Below, one piece after another: positions 50,260-63,860 of a stretch of 64,000 bases of DNA. Numbering within the stretch: position 1 is the stretch's first letter; each line of letters opens with the position of its first letter. This DNA is from Pegea sp. RAD2-039 (taxonomy: Eukaryota; Chordata; Thaliacea; Salpida; Salpidae). The notes beneath the pieces are model-generated. The model saw only the letters and a program-made list of their open reading frames with translations. It was not told the origin of the DNA and ran no database searches. The stretch is from positions 744,001 through 808,000 of the forward strand of contig JAQGEQ010000084.1 in NCBI GenBank assembly GCA_034620365.1, in the 5' to 3' direction. A program made the translations under genes and the position numbers.

Positions 50260-53118
50260 AGTGAAGTTAGGATATAAATGTTGTTGAAACCGTTTTATCC
50301 TGATTCTTTTCTGGTTGACGATAATCTTTTTTGTGTTTTGCGCTGTGATAGACTGTATGATAGAGGCGGCGGTGTTTGCGTAATTTACAAAATATCTCTT
50401 GCACCAAAGATCTCTAGAATTCAAATCGATCCCATTAATTTTCCAGGGTTTGAGATTATCGCCTTTGATTTTCATTACTCAAAGTCCAAATTTTCTCGTT
50501 TTATATGTACCTATCTACCACCCTCTAAAACTAATGATGAGGTTACTGTTAAGGCCTTATTGAAGGCTCTAAAGAGTGTTGTGGGTCCTGAGTTATATAT
50601 TTTGGGGGATTTTAATTTTGGTAAAATTGATTGGAATAACCCGAATTTAGCATTTAGTGGAAAATCGTTTAACTTGGATATCGATAATACTATATCACCC
50701 TTTCTAAGTCATACCTTTGTAAGCTTCCTCAATGCCAATAATCTATCTCAGATGGTTACTTTTCCGACCCAAGCTAGTGGTAATACTTTGGATCTTCTTA
50801 TCACATCAAAACCCGAGAACATTATCTACGTTGATCAAAAATAACCTTTTGCTTTGACATGCGATCACAATATGATTGAATTCAAGCTCCACCAAACTTT
50901 TTTTATGAACATTAAAACTTCAAGCAAAAGGAATTTTTACTGTGGAAATTATAACGGTATTAACAAGTTTCTATCAGATGTTAACTGGATTTATGTTTTC
51001 AACTCTTCCGAAGACATCAATACTATTTACTCAAGGTTTACTAACATCGTTGAAGAGTCAATTGAGAAATTCATAACTTTTTATCGAGTCAACAAAAAAC
51101 CACATTTCCCTAAATATTTAAGGAATTTACAGCATTTGTAAAACCCTCCTATACAAATAAACTAAAGCAGACCTTTTCATCAAATCTCTATATAAAAATC
51201 TTTGTATAGTTTACAAGAAATATATTTCTAATATCTACTTAGAAAGAGAAAGTGCAGTCTTATTTTCACCTAACAAGAAAACGTTTTTTGGTTTCATAAA
51301 TCACAAGCTAAAGGCGAGATCTCAAATACCTTCCTTACTTGATAACAGCGACCAGCTTGTGATGGAACCAGAAAATAAAGCTGAGTTGCTAAACAATCAA
51401 TTTAATAGCGTTCTTATAATCGATGATAGCAATACTCCTTCTCTTTCCTACTCCGACATTCTTACAAATGTCTCTACAGATCTTGACATAACGGTCGATA
51501 TGGTATCTAAGGCTATTTCTTCTTTAAAATCATCAGTTTCCAACACCCCAGATCAGGTCCCAGCTTTGTTTTTAAGAAAAACTACTACATCTTTATCACT
51601 ACCGTTATCGCTTTTCTTTAACATGACTCTGAGGTGAGGAAGAGTTCCACAAATTTGGAAGAAAGCTATTATTACTCCAATTCATAAAAAGGGTCCCAGA
51701 AACACCGCACTTAACTGCAGACCACTTTCGCTGACTTCAGTTATCTGCAGAACTCAAGAGCATATCATTCACAATCATATGACCAGTCATTTGATGGAGC
51801 ACCATCTAATATCTGATGTCCATTATGGCTTTGTGAAATGGATATCTTCCCTGACTCAACAACTCATTTTTCTTAATGAGCTTACAGCCCATTACGAAAG
51901 TAACACTCCCTGTGACATCATATATCTCGATTTTGCTAAAGCGTTTGATTCTGTTCCACACACTAAGTTCGTTACTGCATTGAAAAACTTAAAAATCAAC
52001 AGCTTTATCTTACAGTGGATGATACCGTTGAAGACCTCATCAGAAGATTAGGAGCAGTAGATGATGTCAGTGTGTTTGTGTATGCAGATGATATCAAGTT
52101 ATTATCTTGTAATCCTTCAAAACTTCAAACTGCACTGCACACTGTAAAAGACTGGTCTGCGAATTGGCAGCTCAGAATCCAGCCCACAAAGTCTGTACTT
52201 ATAACTTTTTCTCGTAAACCAGCTGTAAATTGCTTAAACCAATACTCCATCAATAGACTTATTATTCAACGAGTATCGTCGGTCCTAGACCTTGGCATTA
52301 CTCTACCATCTGACTTTAAATGGCGCAATTATATTTCCAAAATCTTTGGAAAATCAATCAACCTTGTCTTCCTTATTATAAAGATCTTTAATTCTAAGAA
52401 CCCATGCTTTTTTGTCAATCTTTTCAAATTGTACGTACGTCCAATTCTTGAATACAATGTCAGTGCATGGATGCCATATCAAGTCAGTGTTATAAAAAAA
52501 AATCGAGTCTGTTCAGGCTACATTTACGAGATTGGTATGCAGGAAACTTAATATTAAATACGATAGTTATGAACATAGTCTTAGCTTCTTAAATTTAGAT
52601 ACTTTGGAAATTCGACGGATTAAATACGACTTAATTCTTATTTTTAAGATTATCCACAATTTAATTGACCCCCAGTTTGATGATTTATTTTCCATTAGTC
52701 CTTCCTTCAAATTATATCAGCTCAAACGACACACATTACATCTTATTAAGCCTATATCACCTGGTACACTGGTCAGAGCAAATTTTTCCTCATACTGCAC
52801 AATTATTACTTGGAACCAGTTGACATCAGACATTGTCATTTCACAATCACTCCTGTTGTTCAAGCAGAAGTTATAATATTGTCAACATTGTCACTTTTAA
52901 ACTGTGTTCTTTTTCCTTTTTTATATTATTAACATTCTATGTAATTGTTCACTGTGAAATGCTTTGAGAACTACTGAAATGCCTTGTGTGTTTTTTTGAA
53001 ATGCCAAGCTTTTTCTTTCTATATTTCTAACTTAATAGGTATTATTTGTGAGAATGTGTGTTAGCGGTAGGTGCTCTCTTCAGTCACCCTCTTTCGCATT
53101 TATTGCAATATATAAATG
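50260..53118 (+). mobile_element. Long CR1/L2/Jockey-type LINE, copy G, EN present, RT core deleted
   Basis: 50278-50844 encodes most of an AP-type endonuclease: FLVDDN, GGGVCVIYK, YLPPSKTNDE, LYILGDFNFGKIDW (catalytic GDFN block), LDLLITSKPENI. 50854-51141 continues with DHNMIEF, the terminal His block, and 51359 onward with the linker and RT N-terminus (DIIYLDFAKAFDSVPHTK). At about 52015 the frame jumps from FILQW straight to EDLIRRLGAVDDVSVFVYAD. The VPQGS-containing segment kept in copy E is thus deleted, while YADD remains. The 3' tail ends near 53118. The copy is 5' truncated (no ORF1) and inactive. Confidence 0.85.
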
Positions 53119-53979
53119 ATTTAAAAACAAAACCTTAAAGATAGTATCAGCAGTAAAGAAATCTAGGCTTTCTGATTAAACTGACATATAAATATATTGT
53201 ATATAATATATATATCATAAATATATACATAAAAATTTTTAATTGATCTTACACTTATTAGAAAGCATTATTCCTAATTTCTGATTTTTAAAATTTGATT
53301 TTAAATTAATTGGTTTTGTTAAGATATTTGTTTTGATAAAATTATAAAGCTTACAAAAAGTCCATTAAACTATTTCATACAATTTGAATGTCGAATGTAT
53401 TTTTAAAGCTTCCAGATTTGAACAGGAATTCAGAAAATCAGAAAAAACTTTAATTTTTTTAAAATGTTTTTTTCTTTTAACTTTTAGAACTATTTCTAAA
53501 CATGGTAATTTATTTTATTTATGCTTCTTCAATTGATAGAATTTTATTATTAAATAAAAGTATATATTTCATTCTGAAATATATTAATAAATTTTTGTTT
53601 TATTTTTGGTAAATTTTGACTTTTAATGACTAAAATTTATTATAAAGTTTTCCCTGAAAACTTTATAAAAAATATTTACTTTTATGAATTAGATAAATTT
53701 AATTATAATTTTATAAATTATATATTTTTTGATTTAGTAAATTGTGATCTATTTTCTTTACGAAAATAGGTTTATAATAAACTTATTATTATTAATTTGT
53801 TTAAAATTATTTAATTTAAATTTGGAAACATTTTTTTTTAACTTTTTCTAATTATTTTGTAATTGTCATTTTTAATTTTCCAAGTTATAAAAATTTCATA
53901 ATAATTCATATATTGTTAATAATTTCCTAAAAATATATTTTAAATCTAAAATTTGTGATTAAAAAAATGTTTCTCTAAA
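53119..53979. other. AT-rich spacer upstream of KAT8-like gene
   Basis: Extremely AT-rich, with a TA-repeat stretch at about 53194-53230 right after the LINE tail. No gene was seen. It presumably includes the promoter of the acetyltransferase gene. Confidence 0.45.
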
Positions 53980-55188
53980 ATGGATTCTCCAAAACGAGTT
54001 AGACTTGAATCTCGAAGTGATGACGTCACCATCCAACAGTTCTCCACTTATAGCTGTAAGTTTTCTGAAAACATCTGGAAGCCAGCCCAAGTTTTAAAAA
54101 TTGAAAGAAATAAAGAAGGAGAAAGATATTATGTTCATTTCAAAGATACAGATGCAAGAAATGATAGATGGGTTGTTGGGGAAGAGATAGATGTAAGTTG
54201 CTTGTTGGACGGATGCTCAAATGCTCAAGAAGCTGAACATCTTGTAACAAGAAACCAGAAGAGACGAAATGAGGAGAATTTAGAAGTTGTTGATGCTGAA
54301 GAAAGAGATGAAAAAGAAAGAGAGAAAGCTACTAGGATTAAAAATATAAATGAGGTCCAACTTGGAGAATTTTTCATGAATGCCTGGTATTATTCACCTT
54401 ACCCAGAAGAATATTCACAACAGCAAACTCTATTTATTTGTAGCTACTGCTTGTTGTATCATCATGACGAATTTTTATACTGGAAGCATTTTACAAACTG
54501 TGAAGTCAAGTCACCTCCAGGAAGACGAATCTATCATAAAGACGATCTTTCAGTCTATGAAGTTGATAGTTCTAAACAGAAATTTTATTGTCAGAAATTA
54601 TGTCTTCTAGCTAAGTTGTTTCTAGATCACAAAACTTTGTTTTATGACGTTGAACCATTTTTGTTCTACGTTCTAATTCAGAAGAATAGAACGAACTTTG
54701 AAACGGTGGGTTACTTTTCAAAGGAACGGGAATCCCCTGATAACAACAATGTTGCTTGTATCATCGTCTTCCCTCCATTTCAACGAAAAAGTTTTGGGAA
54801 GTTTCTGATCAGCTTCAGTTACGAACTGTCGAAAATTGAGAAGAAGACTGGATCGCCCGAAAAACCGCTTTCAGATTTGGGTAGAAAATCTTATTTAAGT
54901 TATTGGAAACAGGCAGTTTTGGACTGTTTAAAGAAGGAATTGGATACTATATCTCTAGTTGAAATTAGTGAACGAACCAGCATATCTCATTCAGATATTT
55001 TAGCTTCTTTAAAAGCCATGAGAATCACTTGTTTCCATTATTTCAGTTCAAAACAGTTTCGAATTGACTCAAAAACAATTCGAAGTTTATTATGTTCCCA
55101 TCACTACAAACCGCTTCGACTGAAAGTTGATCTGAAGCATTTACGATGGAACCCTGTCCTCAACTCAGCTAAATCGAACTCTGAATAG
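53980..55188 (+). CDS. KAT8: MYST-family histone acetyltransferase, KAT8/MOF-like, intronless
   Basis: A 402-aa single-exon ORF. KAT8/MOF acetylates histone H4 Lys16 (and other targets) in the MSL and NSL complexes. Domains: a chromo-barrel at about residues 25-75 (IWKPAQVLKIE, YYVHFKDTD, RWV); a C2HC zinc finger (CSYC-x12-H-x3-C) at about 153-173; the MYST core with YCQKLCLLAKLFLDHKTL (the auto-acetylated Lys is present), FSKERESPDNNNVAC (catalytic Cys) and SPEKPLSDLG (catalytic Glu); and a winged-helix end (ISHSDILASLKAM). The acetyl-CoA loop reads PPFQRKSFGKFL, where the family has QRRGYGKFL, so the first Gly of Q-x-x-G-x-G is Ser. The C-terminal KPLRLKVDLKHLRWNP favours KAT8 over KAT5. 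An AATAAA lies just after the stop (about 55218). The lack of introns suggests a retrogene or intron loss. Confidence 0.92.
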   Translation: MDSPKRVRLESRSDDVTIQQFSTYSCKFSENIWKPAQVLKIERNKEGERYYVHFKDTDARNDRWVVGEEIDVSCLLDGCSNAQEAEHLVTRNQKRRNEENLEVVDAEERDEKEREKATRIKNINEVQLGEFFMNAWYYSPYPEEYSQQQTLFICSYCLLYHHDEFLYWKHFTNCEVKSPPGRRIYHKDDLSVYEVDSSKQKFYCQKLCLLAKLFLDHKTLFYDVEPFLFYVLIQKNRTNFETVGYFSKERESPDNNNVACIIVFPPFQRKSFGKFLISFSYELSKIEKKTGSPEKPLSDLGRKSYLSYWKQAVLDCLKKELDTISLVEISERTSISHSDILASLKAMRITCFHYFSSKQFRIDSKTIRSLLCSHHYKPLRLKVDLKHLRWNPVLNSAKSNSE

Positions 55189-55286
55189 AAAACCGCGTTT
55201 ATGACGTCATTTTTTTGTAATAAAACTGAAAAAAAAACTTTTTAGAAATCACAACAGTTTTTTTTTGTCAAATTTTATTAAAATTT
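55189..55286. terminator. Shared 98-bp convergent 3' spacer
   Basis: It separates the stop codons of the KAT8-like (+) and MRPS7 (-) genes. It has AATAAA on the plus strand at about 55218 and TTTATT (AATAAA on minus) at about 55275, so both poly-A signals fit here. One TGACGTCA lies at about 55200. The two 3' UTRs almost certainly meet or overlap. Confidence 0.55.
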
Positions 55287-56072
55287 TTATCGACTAAAAC
55301 GACTTCTTTTTGCCTTAGCAGCTTTTCTCCCCCTCAATTTTGCTGGTTGCTTAGTTGGAGTCCATCTTAGATGGGCGTATGCTCGATTAGCGTCTGCAAG
55401 CAAATGCTGAGCTTGTTTTCGTTTCATAGCTTCACCTTTAAAGTTGTAAGCTGCCAAAATCTCAGCGCTCATCCGATCAACAAAACGGCCTTTTTTCTTT
55501 CTGCCCCGAGTTGAATCTATCATCCATTTCAAAGCCCAATATTGTTGCTTTCTATCAGAAAGTGGATATGGTACTCGATAACTTTGAGAACCTTTACGAT
55601 AACTTTGTAGACCAATTTTTGGTTTAATATTTTCAATTGCAGCATTCAGTACAACGATAGGATTTAATTCAATCTCTTGTTTTTCCTCTTCACTTGATTC
55701 ATGATATTTTGTAACTTGATTAAGTTTCAAGTTCTCCAAAATTTGGTTCATTAAATCTTCTGCAATATAACCTTTTCCTTTCTTTAAAAATTTTCTTTCT
55801 AACTCATGAACAGATTGATTAAAGAAATTAGAATAGGTGTTAGTTGAAGGAGCTGGCCGAAAATCAGATGTTGCTTTGATGGGATCAAATTTGCCCCAAT
55901 ATAAAATAGGATAAGGCATAGGCTTCAAAACATCCTCAGGATATAAAGATTTAAGAAATAAAGTTGAACTAAAACTTCTTAAATTAACTTTAGAATATTT
56001 TAACAAGGGAAATTTAGTTATTATAGAAGCCATGAAGAAATATCCTGCAAAATTATGTAATTTTTTGGTCAA
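55287..56072 (-). CDS. MRPS7: Mitochondrial small-subunit ribosomal protein S7 (uS7m)
   Basis: An intronless 261-aa ORF. The C-terminal 120 residues carry the S7 core: LNPIVVLNAAIENIKPKIG, SQSYRVPYPLSDRKQQYWAL, KWMIDSTRGRK, LAAYNFKGEAMKRKQAQHLL and ADANRAYAHLRW. They match the bacterial pattern of Y-x-V-P, A-x-x-W, K-x-x and MAEANKAFAHYRW. S7 binds the 3' domain of 12S rRNA and nucleates the small-subunit head. The N-terminus is a basic, Ser-rich mitochondrial presequence. A second ATG (56031-56033, residue 14, MASIITKFPLLKYSK) gives a more typical presequence and may be the real start. An unusual basic tail (KLRGRKAAKAKRSRFSR) extends past the usual end. Confidence 0.9.
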   Translation of the reverse strand: MTKKLHNFAGYFFMASIITKFPLLKYSKVNLRSFSSTLFLKSLYPEDVLKPMPYPILYWGKFDPIKATSDFRPAPSTNTYSNFFNQSVHELERKFLKKGKGYIAEDLMNQILENLKLNQVTKYHESSEEEKQEIELNPIVVLNAAIENIKPKIGLQSYRKGSQSYRVPYPLSDRKQQYWALKWMIDSTRGRKKKGRFVDRMSAEILAAYNFKGEAMKRKQAQHLLADANRAYAHLRWTPTKQPAKLRGRKAAKAKRSRFSR

Positions 56073-57832
56073 ATTTTGTACAAAATTTAATTTAAAAAAA
56101 TTTATTATAAAACTTATATTTTTCTATTAAACTTATAAAAAACCAAAATTTGTTGACAAAAGAAACTTCTAAGAAAATAAATAATTTTAATTTAAAAAAG
56201 TTATCTAAATCAGATTTGAAAATTAATGTTTTTAAATATATTTGTAATGTTTAAATATATTTATTAAAAATAAACATATAAATTTAGTTAATAGACACAT
56301 TTGTTAAGACTAATATAATACTAAAATTAATAAACTAAAATTAACTGAAATAAGAATATAAGAAACAAAAATTTGAAAAAATATTGTTAAACTTGTTAAC
56401 TTACGAAGTAGAAAAGCAATGAAAGCTGACAATTATGGCTTCTAACAAGAAAGACCTAAAATTTGTTAAACAAAATGGTGTTGTGAATAGATAGAAACTA
56501 AAGTTAACATCTTTAAAAATTGAATTAATAGTTACGAGTAGTTAGCGTTTTATATTTTATTTAAATGATTCCATTAAATTATAAGCCTCCAAAATAATGA
56601 TTAACTAAAGATACAGCTTAAGTACTGCAAACAGTAGAAATTTATAATCTGTTAATTTTTATAAAAATAAACAAAAGTTTAAAATTTTTAACACAACAAT
56701 ATTTGACTTTTTTACCAGTTCTTTATGACTATTAATGTTTATTACATAGACAAACTTTTATTTTATCACAATAAATAGGTAACTTTGTTGAAATAAACTT
56801 TCTTTATAAAACTAGCTAAATTATGAAACTATAAAACAACAACTTCTTTAAAATTTAATATAATAGTTTTATTGCCCATCTTCTTTTCAATATTTATATC
56901 GATTACACTTAATGCAATAAAATAAAATTTTGGTGAAAATTATTTAAAGCTTTCCTTAGATGTGGCATACCTTTTTCTTCATACAAATACCAACTCTCTA
57001 AGCTAAATATTAAATCCTTGCAAAGATATATTAAAGCCTTTCCCCCAACCTCGTTTAAAATTATTAATTGTTTCTGTCATCTTAACTGTCTTCTTCCTTT
57101 AGAAATCACAATTCGTCTTCATCATTCAAACTTAACTCACTCAACAGCTTTCATAACACCCAATCAAGGCTTGAAACAAAGTTTGAAGTTTGGATCAGGG
57201 CTTGGGATCTTCTCCCGACTCTACCACTTCATCGAATTCATCACCTCTTTTAGAATTTTGTTTAATAATTTACTGTTTGAGTAATATCTATTAATTTAAC
57301 TGAATTATAATGGCGCCAGTTTCTTTATTTTTCACTGATTGAATTATTTTGTGTTTTTGAAACATGAATAAAAAGATAAATATAACAGCGTTATATATAT
57401 TTTTTTGTAGCATTTATGTAAAACAGGGATACTTAAAACTTTCGATTATTATTTTACAGTTTTATTATTCTGTGATTTTTATAAGTGGAGTATAATTTGT
57501 CATATGCAGGTGTTTCTCGTATTAATAAACAATTTTAACAAAATAATTTGTGAAAAAATCATTTCAGCCGATTTAGTAATTTTTGCTTTTATAATAAAAA
57601 AAGTCAAAAAAGTTTAAGTTTCAGATTAGGGAATTGTTTTTACAAATTTTCAAAGTCAGAAATTTTGCTTTACAAATTATTTTATAGTATTAGGTTTTTT
57701 CAATTTATGTTTTATTTTTAAACTTTAATTAATTTGTTTTGATGTAACTTTTAATTAACAGATTTGTCATTATTAAACTTGGATTTCAAATTTACATAAA
57801 GTTGCAAAAAATTGTTTTTTTTTTCATTTGAA
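56073..57832. other. Divergent spacer between MRPS7 and TUT-like gene
   Basis: AT-rich, about 1.8 kb, and it should contain both promoters. 57018-57284 has slightly higher C content and an open plus-strand frame with no recognisable domain; I do not call it a gene. Confidence 0.4.
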
Positions 57833-59099
57833 ATGAATTTTATAAAATTAAACTTTCAATCCTCTCATGGATTTCTGGTAAAAATTTCAATTTTTCTGAA
57901 ATTTCTATTAAAGTTTTTATTTACAGGTAAAATCAGAGAGAATTATAAAAGAAGTTAAAAGGTTCTTTTGAGCATTTTCGATTTCTTTTTTTAATCGTTT
58001 TTTGTTCAGATTATTTTCATTTGAATCTCATCAATTACTAACTAAAGTTTGTAGAAAAATTTTCTGTGAGTTTTTTTTTAAACTCGAATTTTTTTGTTGA
58101 AAAATTATTTATAAAAATCTTTTTTTTTAAAGATGAAAATAAAATAAATTTAGAGAATCAAAATTTGAGGAATGAAGTTTTGAAGAATATCAGAAAAGTT
58201 TTAATTGTAAATTATCAAAAGAAATTAGTTGTATCTTCATTTGGTTCATCTTCAAACGGTTTTGGATTTAATAAATCAGATCTAGATGTTTGTGTGGTTT
58301 TCAGAGAAACATTAAACAAACCAAAAAAGGTTTAAAAATTATAAAAAATGAATTAAAAAATAATAAATTTGTTCTTAAAGATGGGTTTAAGGATAAGTAG
58401 CTGGTTAAAGAAGAGCAGAGATTTTGAAAATGTTCGTTTTATCTCAAAAGCTAGAATACCAATCATTGAGTTTAAGCACAAAAAAAGTCAATTAATTGGA
58501 GATATTTCTTTATCAAATCATTTGGTAAAAAGTTCCATTTCAATTTTTTTATCTTTTATTTGCTCAACTTTTTTAGGCTCTTTTCAACACGGATCTTTTA
58601 AAGAGATATTCACAGATTGATGAAGAAGTTACTCATTTTATTTTTGCTGTAAAATATTTAACAAAAATTTGTGATATTAGTAATTCAAAGAAGCAGTATA
58701 TGAGTTCTTATGCTTATGTAATTCTTTGTATTCATTTCTTACAACAGATCGAAGCTCTTCCAGTCTTACAGGAAGTAATTCGCTATATCTACATCTAATT
58801 GAATATTTTTATCATTTTAAATTTTGCAGATTTATTTTGGAGAAAAAAAACCCGAAAAAATGTATGAAAATTTGGACGTGTGGTATTTTAATCAAATCGA
58901 TCGATTAGTGAGTTTCAAAGTTGAAAATTTGAAATTTTTACGATTTTTTTTTAAAGAATGAAATTTGGAGTCTAAAAAAAGATAAAAATTCGAAAAGTGG
59001 AAAATTTCTTCTTCAATTTCTTCACTTTTATTCTGAACAAATCGATCACAGCGTCTCTATAGCAACCAAACAAAAGTTGCCCAAAAGAGTGAATTGATG

Positions 59100-60528
<1,429 letters not shown>

Positions 60529-63500
60529 TTTTTATGAAATCTTTTTGAAAATATTGAGAAAAATTTTTGATAAAAATATTGAAATTATATAAATATCAAA
60601 TATTTCAAATTTATTTTAGAATATAACGAAATTAAAACATTTAAAAAATATTATAAAAAAGTTTTTAAACATAATGTTGGAACTATTGTTTTATAAAAAG
60701 AAAAAGATTAAACTGAAAAAATATTCTTTAAAATTTGTAAAAATTATTTTGCTTATTAAAAAAATAAAATAATCAAAATGTATTAAAAACAAAGTTTCAT
60801 CGGTTTTATTAAACAGAAAATTAAATATAAATAAAGAAAATAAATTTTTAAGTTTAAAATAGATATAAAAATTGTTATAAAACTGATTTATGTTGAAAAT
60901 TTTTGAGGAAATAAATTTACAAAAGAAACCTTTTTTCAAAATGAAATTTTAAATAATTTAATTGAAATAAAAAATTACTTTTTAATTCAAAATTTAGAAT
61001 AAAAGATAAAAATTAAAAGTACAGATTTAAATAAAAACAAAGAAAACATTTTTTTAATATTTTGTCAAAATCAAAATGTTAAAAAATTAATAACAAAGTT
61101 TAAAAAAATGATTTTATAAAAGCAAAATCTTATTCTGAAAATTTTTGTAAATAAATTTAAATATAAAAATAAAACTTTAAAAATCTATTTTATTTAATGC
61201 ATGGCTGAAGATGACAAAAGCGAGTGAAGACAGAACAATATGACTACAGAAAAATAATGAAAAAGTTTTATAAAATTTAAGCAAAAGCTATAATTTAGTA
61301 AAAGTATTATTAAAATAAAAAAATACTAGTCAGAACCACAAAATAATATAAGAAATTGGTAATGTTATGAATCACTTGTTAGCAACCTTTCTCGAATAAT
61401 ACTTTTTAAACATAATTTTGAAAGAGATTGTAAATTTATTGCAGTTATGGAGTTGAGAACAAGATCCCTATTGAGAAAGCTTTACTTGAAGGAGCTAAAG
61501 TCAGTAAGAGAGTAATTTTTAACGATAAATTGAAGACGTATGAGAAATTGCAATCTTCAAAATGTTCAAAGCCATTAAAATGAATTATTACCATTAGTGG
61601 CCTTTGTAGATGGAATACATTAAATTTTAAAAAGAAATAACAAAATGGTCGTAGGTAGGAGAGGAATAACAATTGGCGGAATACAAAAATAGTAATTTGT
61701 TAACTCCTTAGATGCTAAATTGAGGATAACTTTACATTTTAAGAGGTTTGAATATATTAAATTGAAAAATGTGTCATGGGTAGAATCATCTAGACATGGA
61801 AAAATATGTTTAGAAGAATAAAATCTCCAAGCAAGCATATGTACTTGAAAAAGTAACATTACAGATAGCATTGATATATTAAGACATTCAAGAAGACAAA
61901 ATCGGTTCATGGTTTCAAGTTTAAATAGTCGACCATAATTGTCGACTTAAATGATTTAAGTTGTTCTATTCAAACAAGTTCTAAATAAATTGAATTTAAT
62001 TAAGCAAATTTGTTGCTTAGTTAAGATCTTTGGTATTTTGTTGAGGAGATTTCTGTCTGGATCCTGTTTATCACTTCTTCTTCTTCAAGGATGCTGACTT
62101 TTTAAATTAGACTTTTAATCTCTGTTTGAATCTTGGAGCTTTGCCTTGGTTTCATGATCATTTACAGAGCACAGTCTTTACAGTGCTTTTTGGACTTTGT
62201 ATAGTTTTCTAACATGTAGCTCGTAAAACCACTTATAATGTAATGAGACATTAATTGGTATGTCTAGCGGTGATCTTGTTTACCTTGTACTAAAGGTAAA
62301 AGAAATTGTTAGATATCAGCAGTGGCTCTATACTTCATAGCTCGAGAACTTAAGTCATCTTTCGATGGTGGCTTCGTTTCACACGAAAAAAATCCTAAAA
62401 TCCTTATTTAAATTCATTTAAAAAGATTTTCTGTTATATTTCATTTAATAAAAAGTTTTATAAAAAAAAACCGTTTCTTGTGATAGATTTGTAAGTCAGT
62501 TACTTGATAAGGTTTATAGAATTTTAACTTATTTGTCGGATTTTTAAAAACCATATAAATCAACTATTTTTGATTTAACCTCTAGATTTGTACAAAGTTG
62601 TAATTTAAGGTAGTTTTGTGAACTTGGCACTTTGGCTAGTAAAGCCTTTTCGGATAAAGTTGATCAACTTTGCTCTCGAAGGTTTAAAATAATCACTTTC
62701 TTCAAATAATGTATGATTTTTTTTTAATAATAACAATACCGGATTCAGTTAAATCTACTTTAGGTGTAATATACATTTCAAAAAAATACAACTTTAAATT
62801 TACCGTATGCTAAGTTAAGTGCTATGTTATAATTATTCATTTTATTCTCAAAATTATATTAATTCTTAATATTTTTATTTGGAGTTAGTTGTAAATATTC
62901 ATGTGAAGCTTTCAATTGTAAAAACACTTCTGCTGTAAAAAACTTTCCCCGAGATGTATTAAAATTGGATTTTTTAATTTAAGGGTTTTTTGGTACACGT
63001 ATTGCGATTTATTTTATTTTTGCTTTTATTTTTCAATTATAGTTTTTCTTTAATTTTTTAAACAAAATTATTATTTTTGATTTTAAGTTAATGCGTTATA
63101 TATTTTATTAGTAGTTTATTTATTTAAAATTATTAAAAAAAAAATTGTTTATTGATTGAAGAAGTCAAGATAATCTATTTATTTGTTTTTAACTAATTTT
63201 TACTTTAATTGAAATGTTCTAACCATTTATGCTAATAGTTTGATATTATTTTTTGGTTAGAAAATAATATAGTATATTCATGGTTGGTAAAAACAGTTAT
63301 TGATCTATTTGAAACAGTTTTAATCTTCTGATCATTTTCTTACAAACTTTCATTTAAATTTTATAGAAACTCAATTTTTTCATTAAAAACTTTCATTTTT
63401 TTCAGTTATAATTTCATTGAAAATCCTATTTTTTTAAACATTTTAATTATTGAAATTATTCTATAAATATATATTTTTATAAGCTAAATAATTATTATAA

Positions 63501-63647
63501 TTATTTTTTGAATACTTTGAGTAGCTTGTATAATTTATATATCTTTCATAAATCTTAAACGAATTAATATTTAATCTATAAACTTTTGTTATTCAGTAGG
63601 ATTTATTAAATTATTAAAGATAGATAAATTGAAATTAGTTATACAAG
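60529..63647. other. AT-rich spacer with one anomalous less AT-rich stretch
   Basis: Mostly AT-rich with no gene. About 61440-61920 has two open minus-strand frames (61910-61620 and 61672-61445; up to 96 aa, one containing PCLDDSTHDTFFNLIYSNLL). 62030-62390 is also less AT-biased than its surroundings. Neither could be assigned; old transposon sequence is the simplest reading. Confidence 0.35.
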
Positions 63648-63860
63648 ATGTTGGATTCAATAGATGTGTTTGCAGAAGTTCGACGAATGAATAAACGTCA
63701 AGTAAGTTGACATTTTTTCTACTTGCTTCATTAATTTGTTTTTATTCAAGGTGTACTTCCAAGCCTTAAATTTTGCCATGATTGTAGCTTCAGCCTTAAT
63801 GATGTGGAAAGGGATGATGGTTGTAACTGGTAGCGAAAGTCCAATTGTAGTTGTTCTGAG
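63648..63860 (+). CDS. SEC11: Signal peptidase complex catalytic subunit SEC11, 5' part
   Basis: Two exons (63648-63701, 63751-63860) encode the first 54 residues and end at a GTAAAA donor near the window edge. The sequence is very close to SEC11[45 protein letters not shown]11 is the ER membrane serine protease subunit that removes signal peptides. The single N-terminal membrane helix is visible at about residues 24-40. The catalytic Ser (in the SGSMEP block) would open the next exon, which is outside this window. The 5' side is AT-rich with no clear core promoter. Confidence 0.93.

Noticed and set aside
57018-57284. 88-codon plus-strand frame between MRPS7 and the TUT-like gene
   Set aside because: No domain, no splice partners, and composition close to the spacer.
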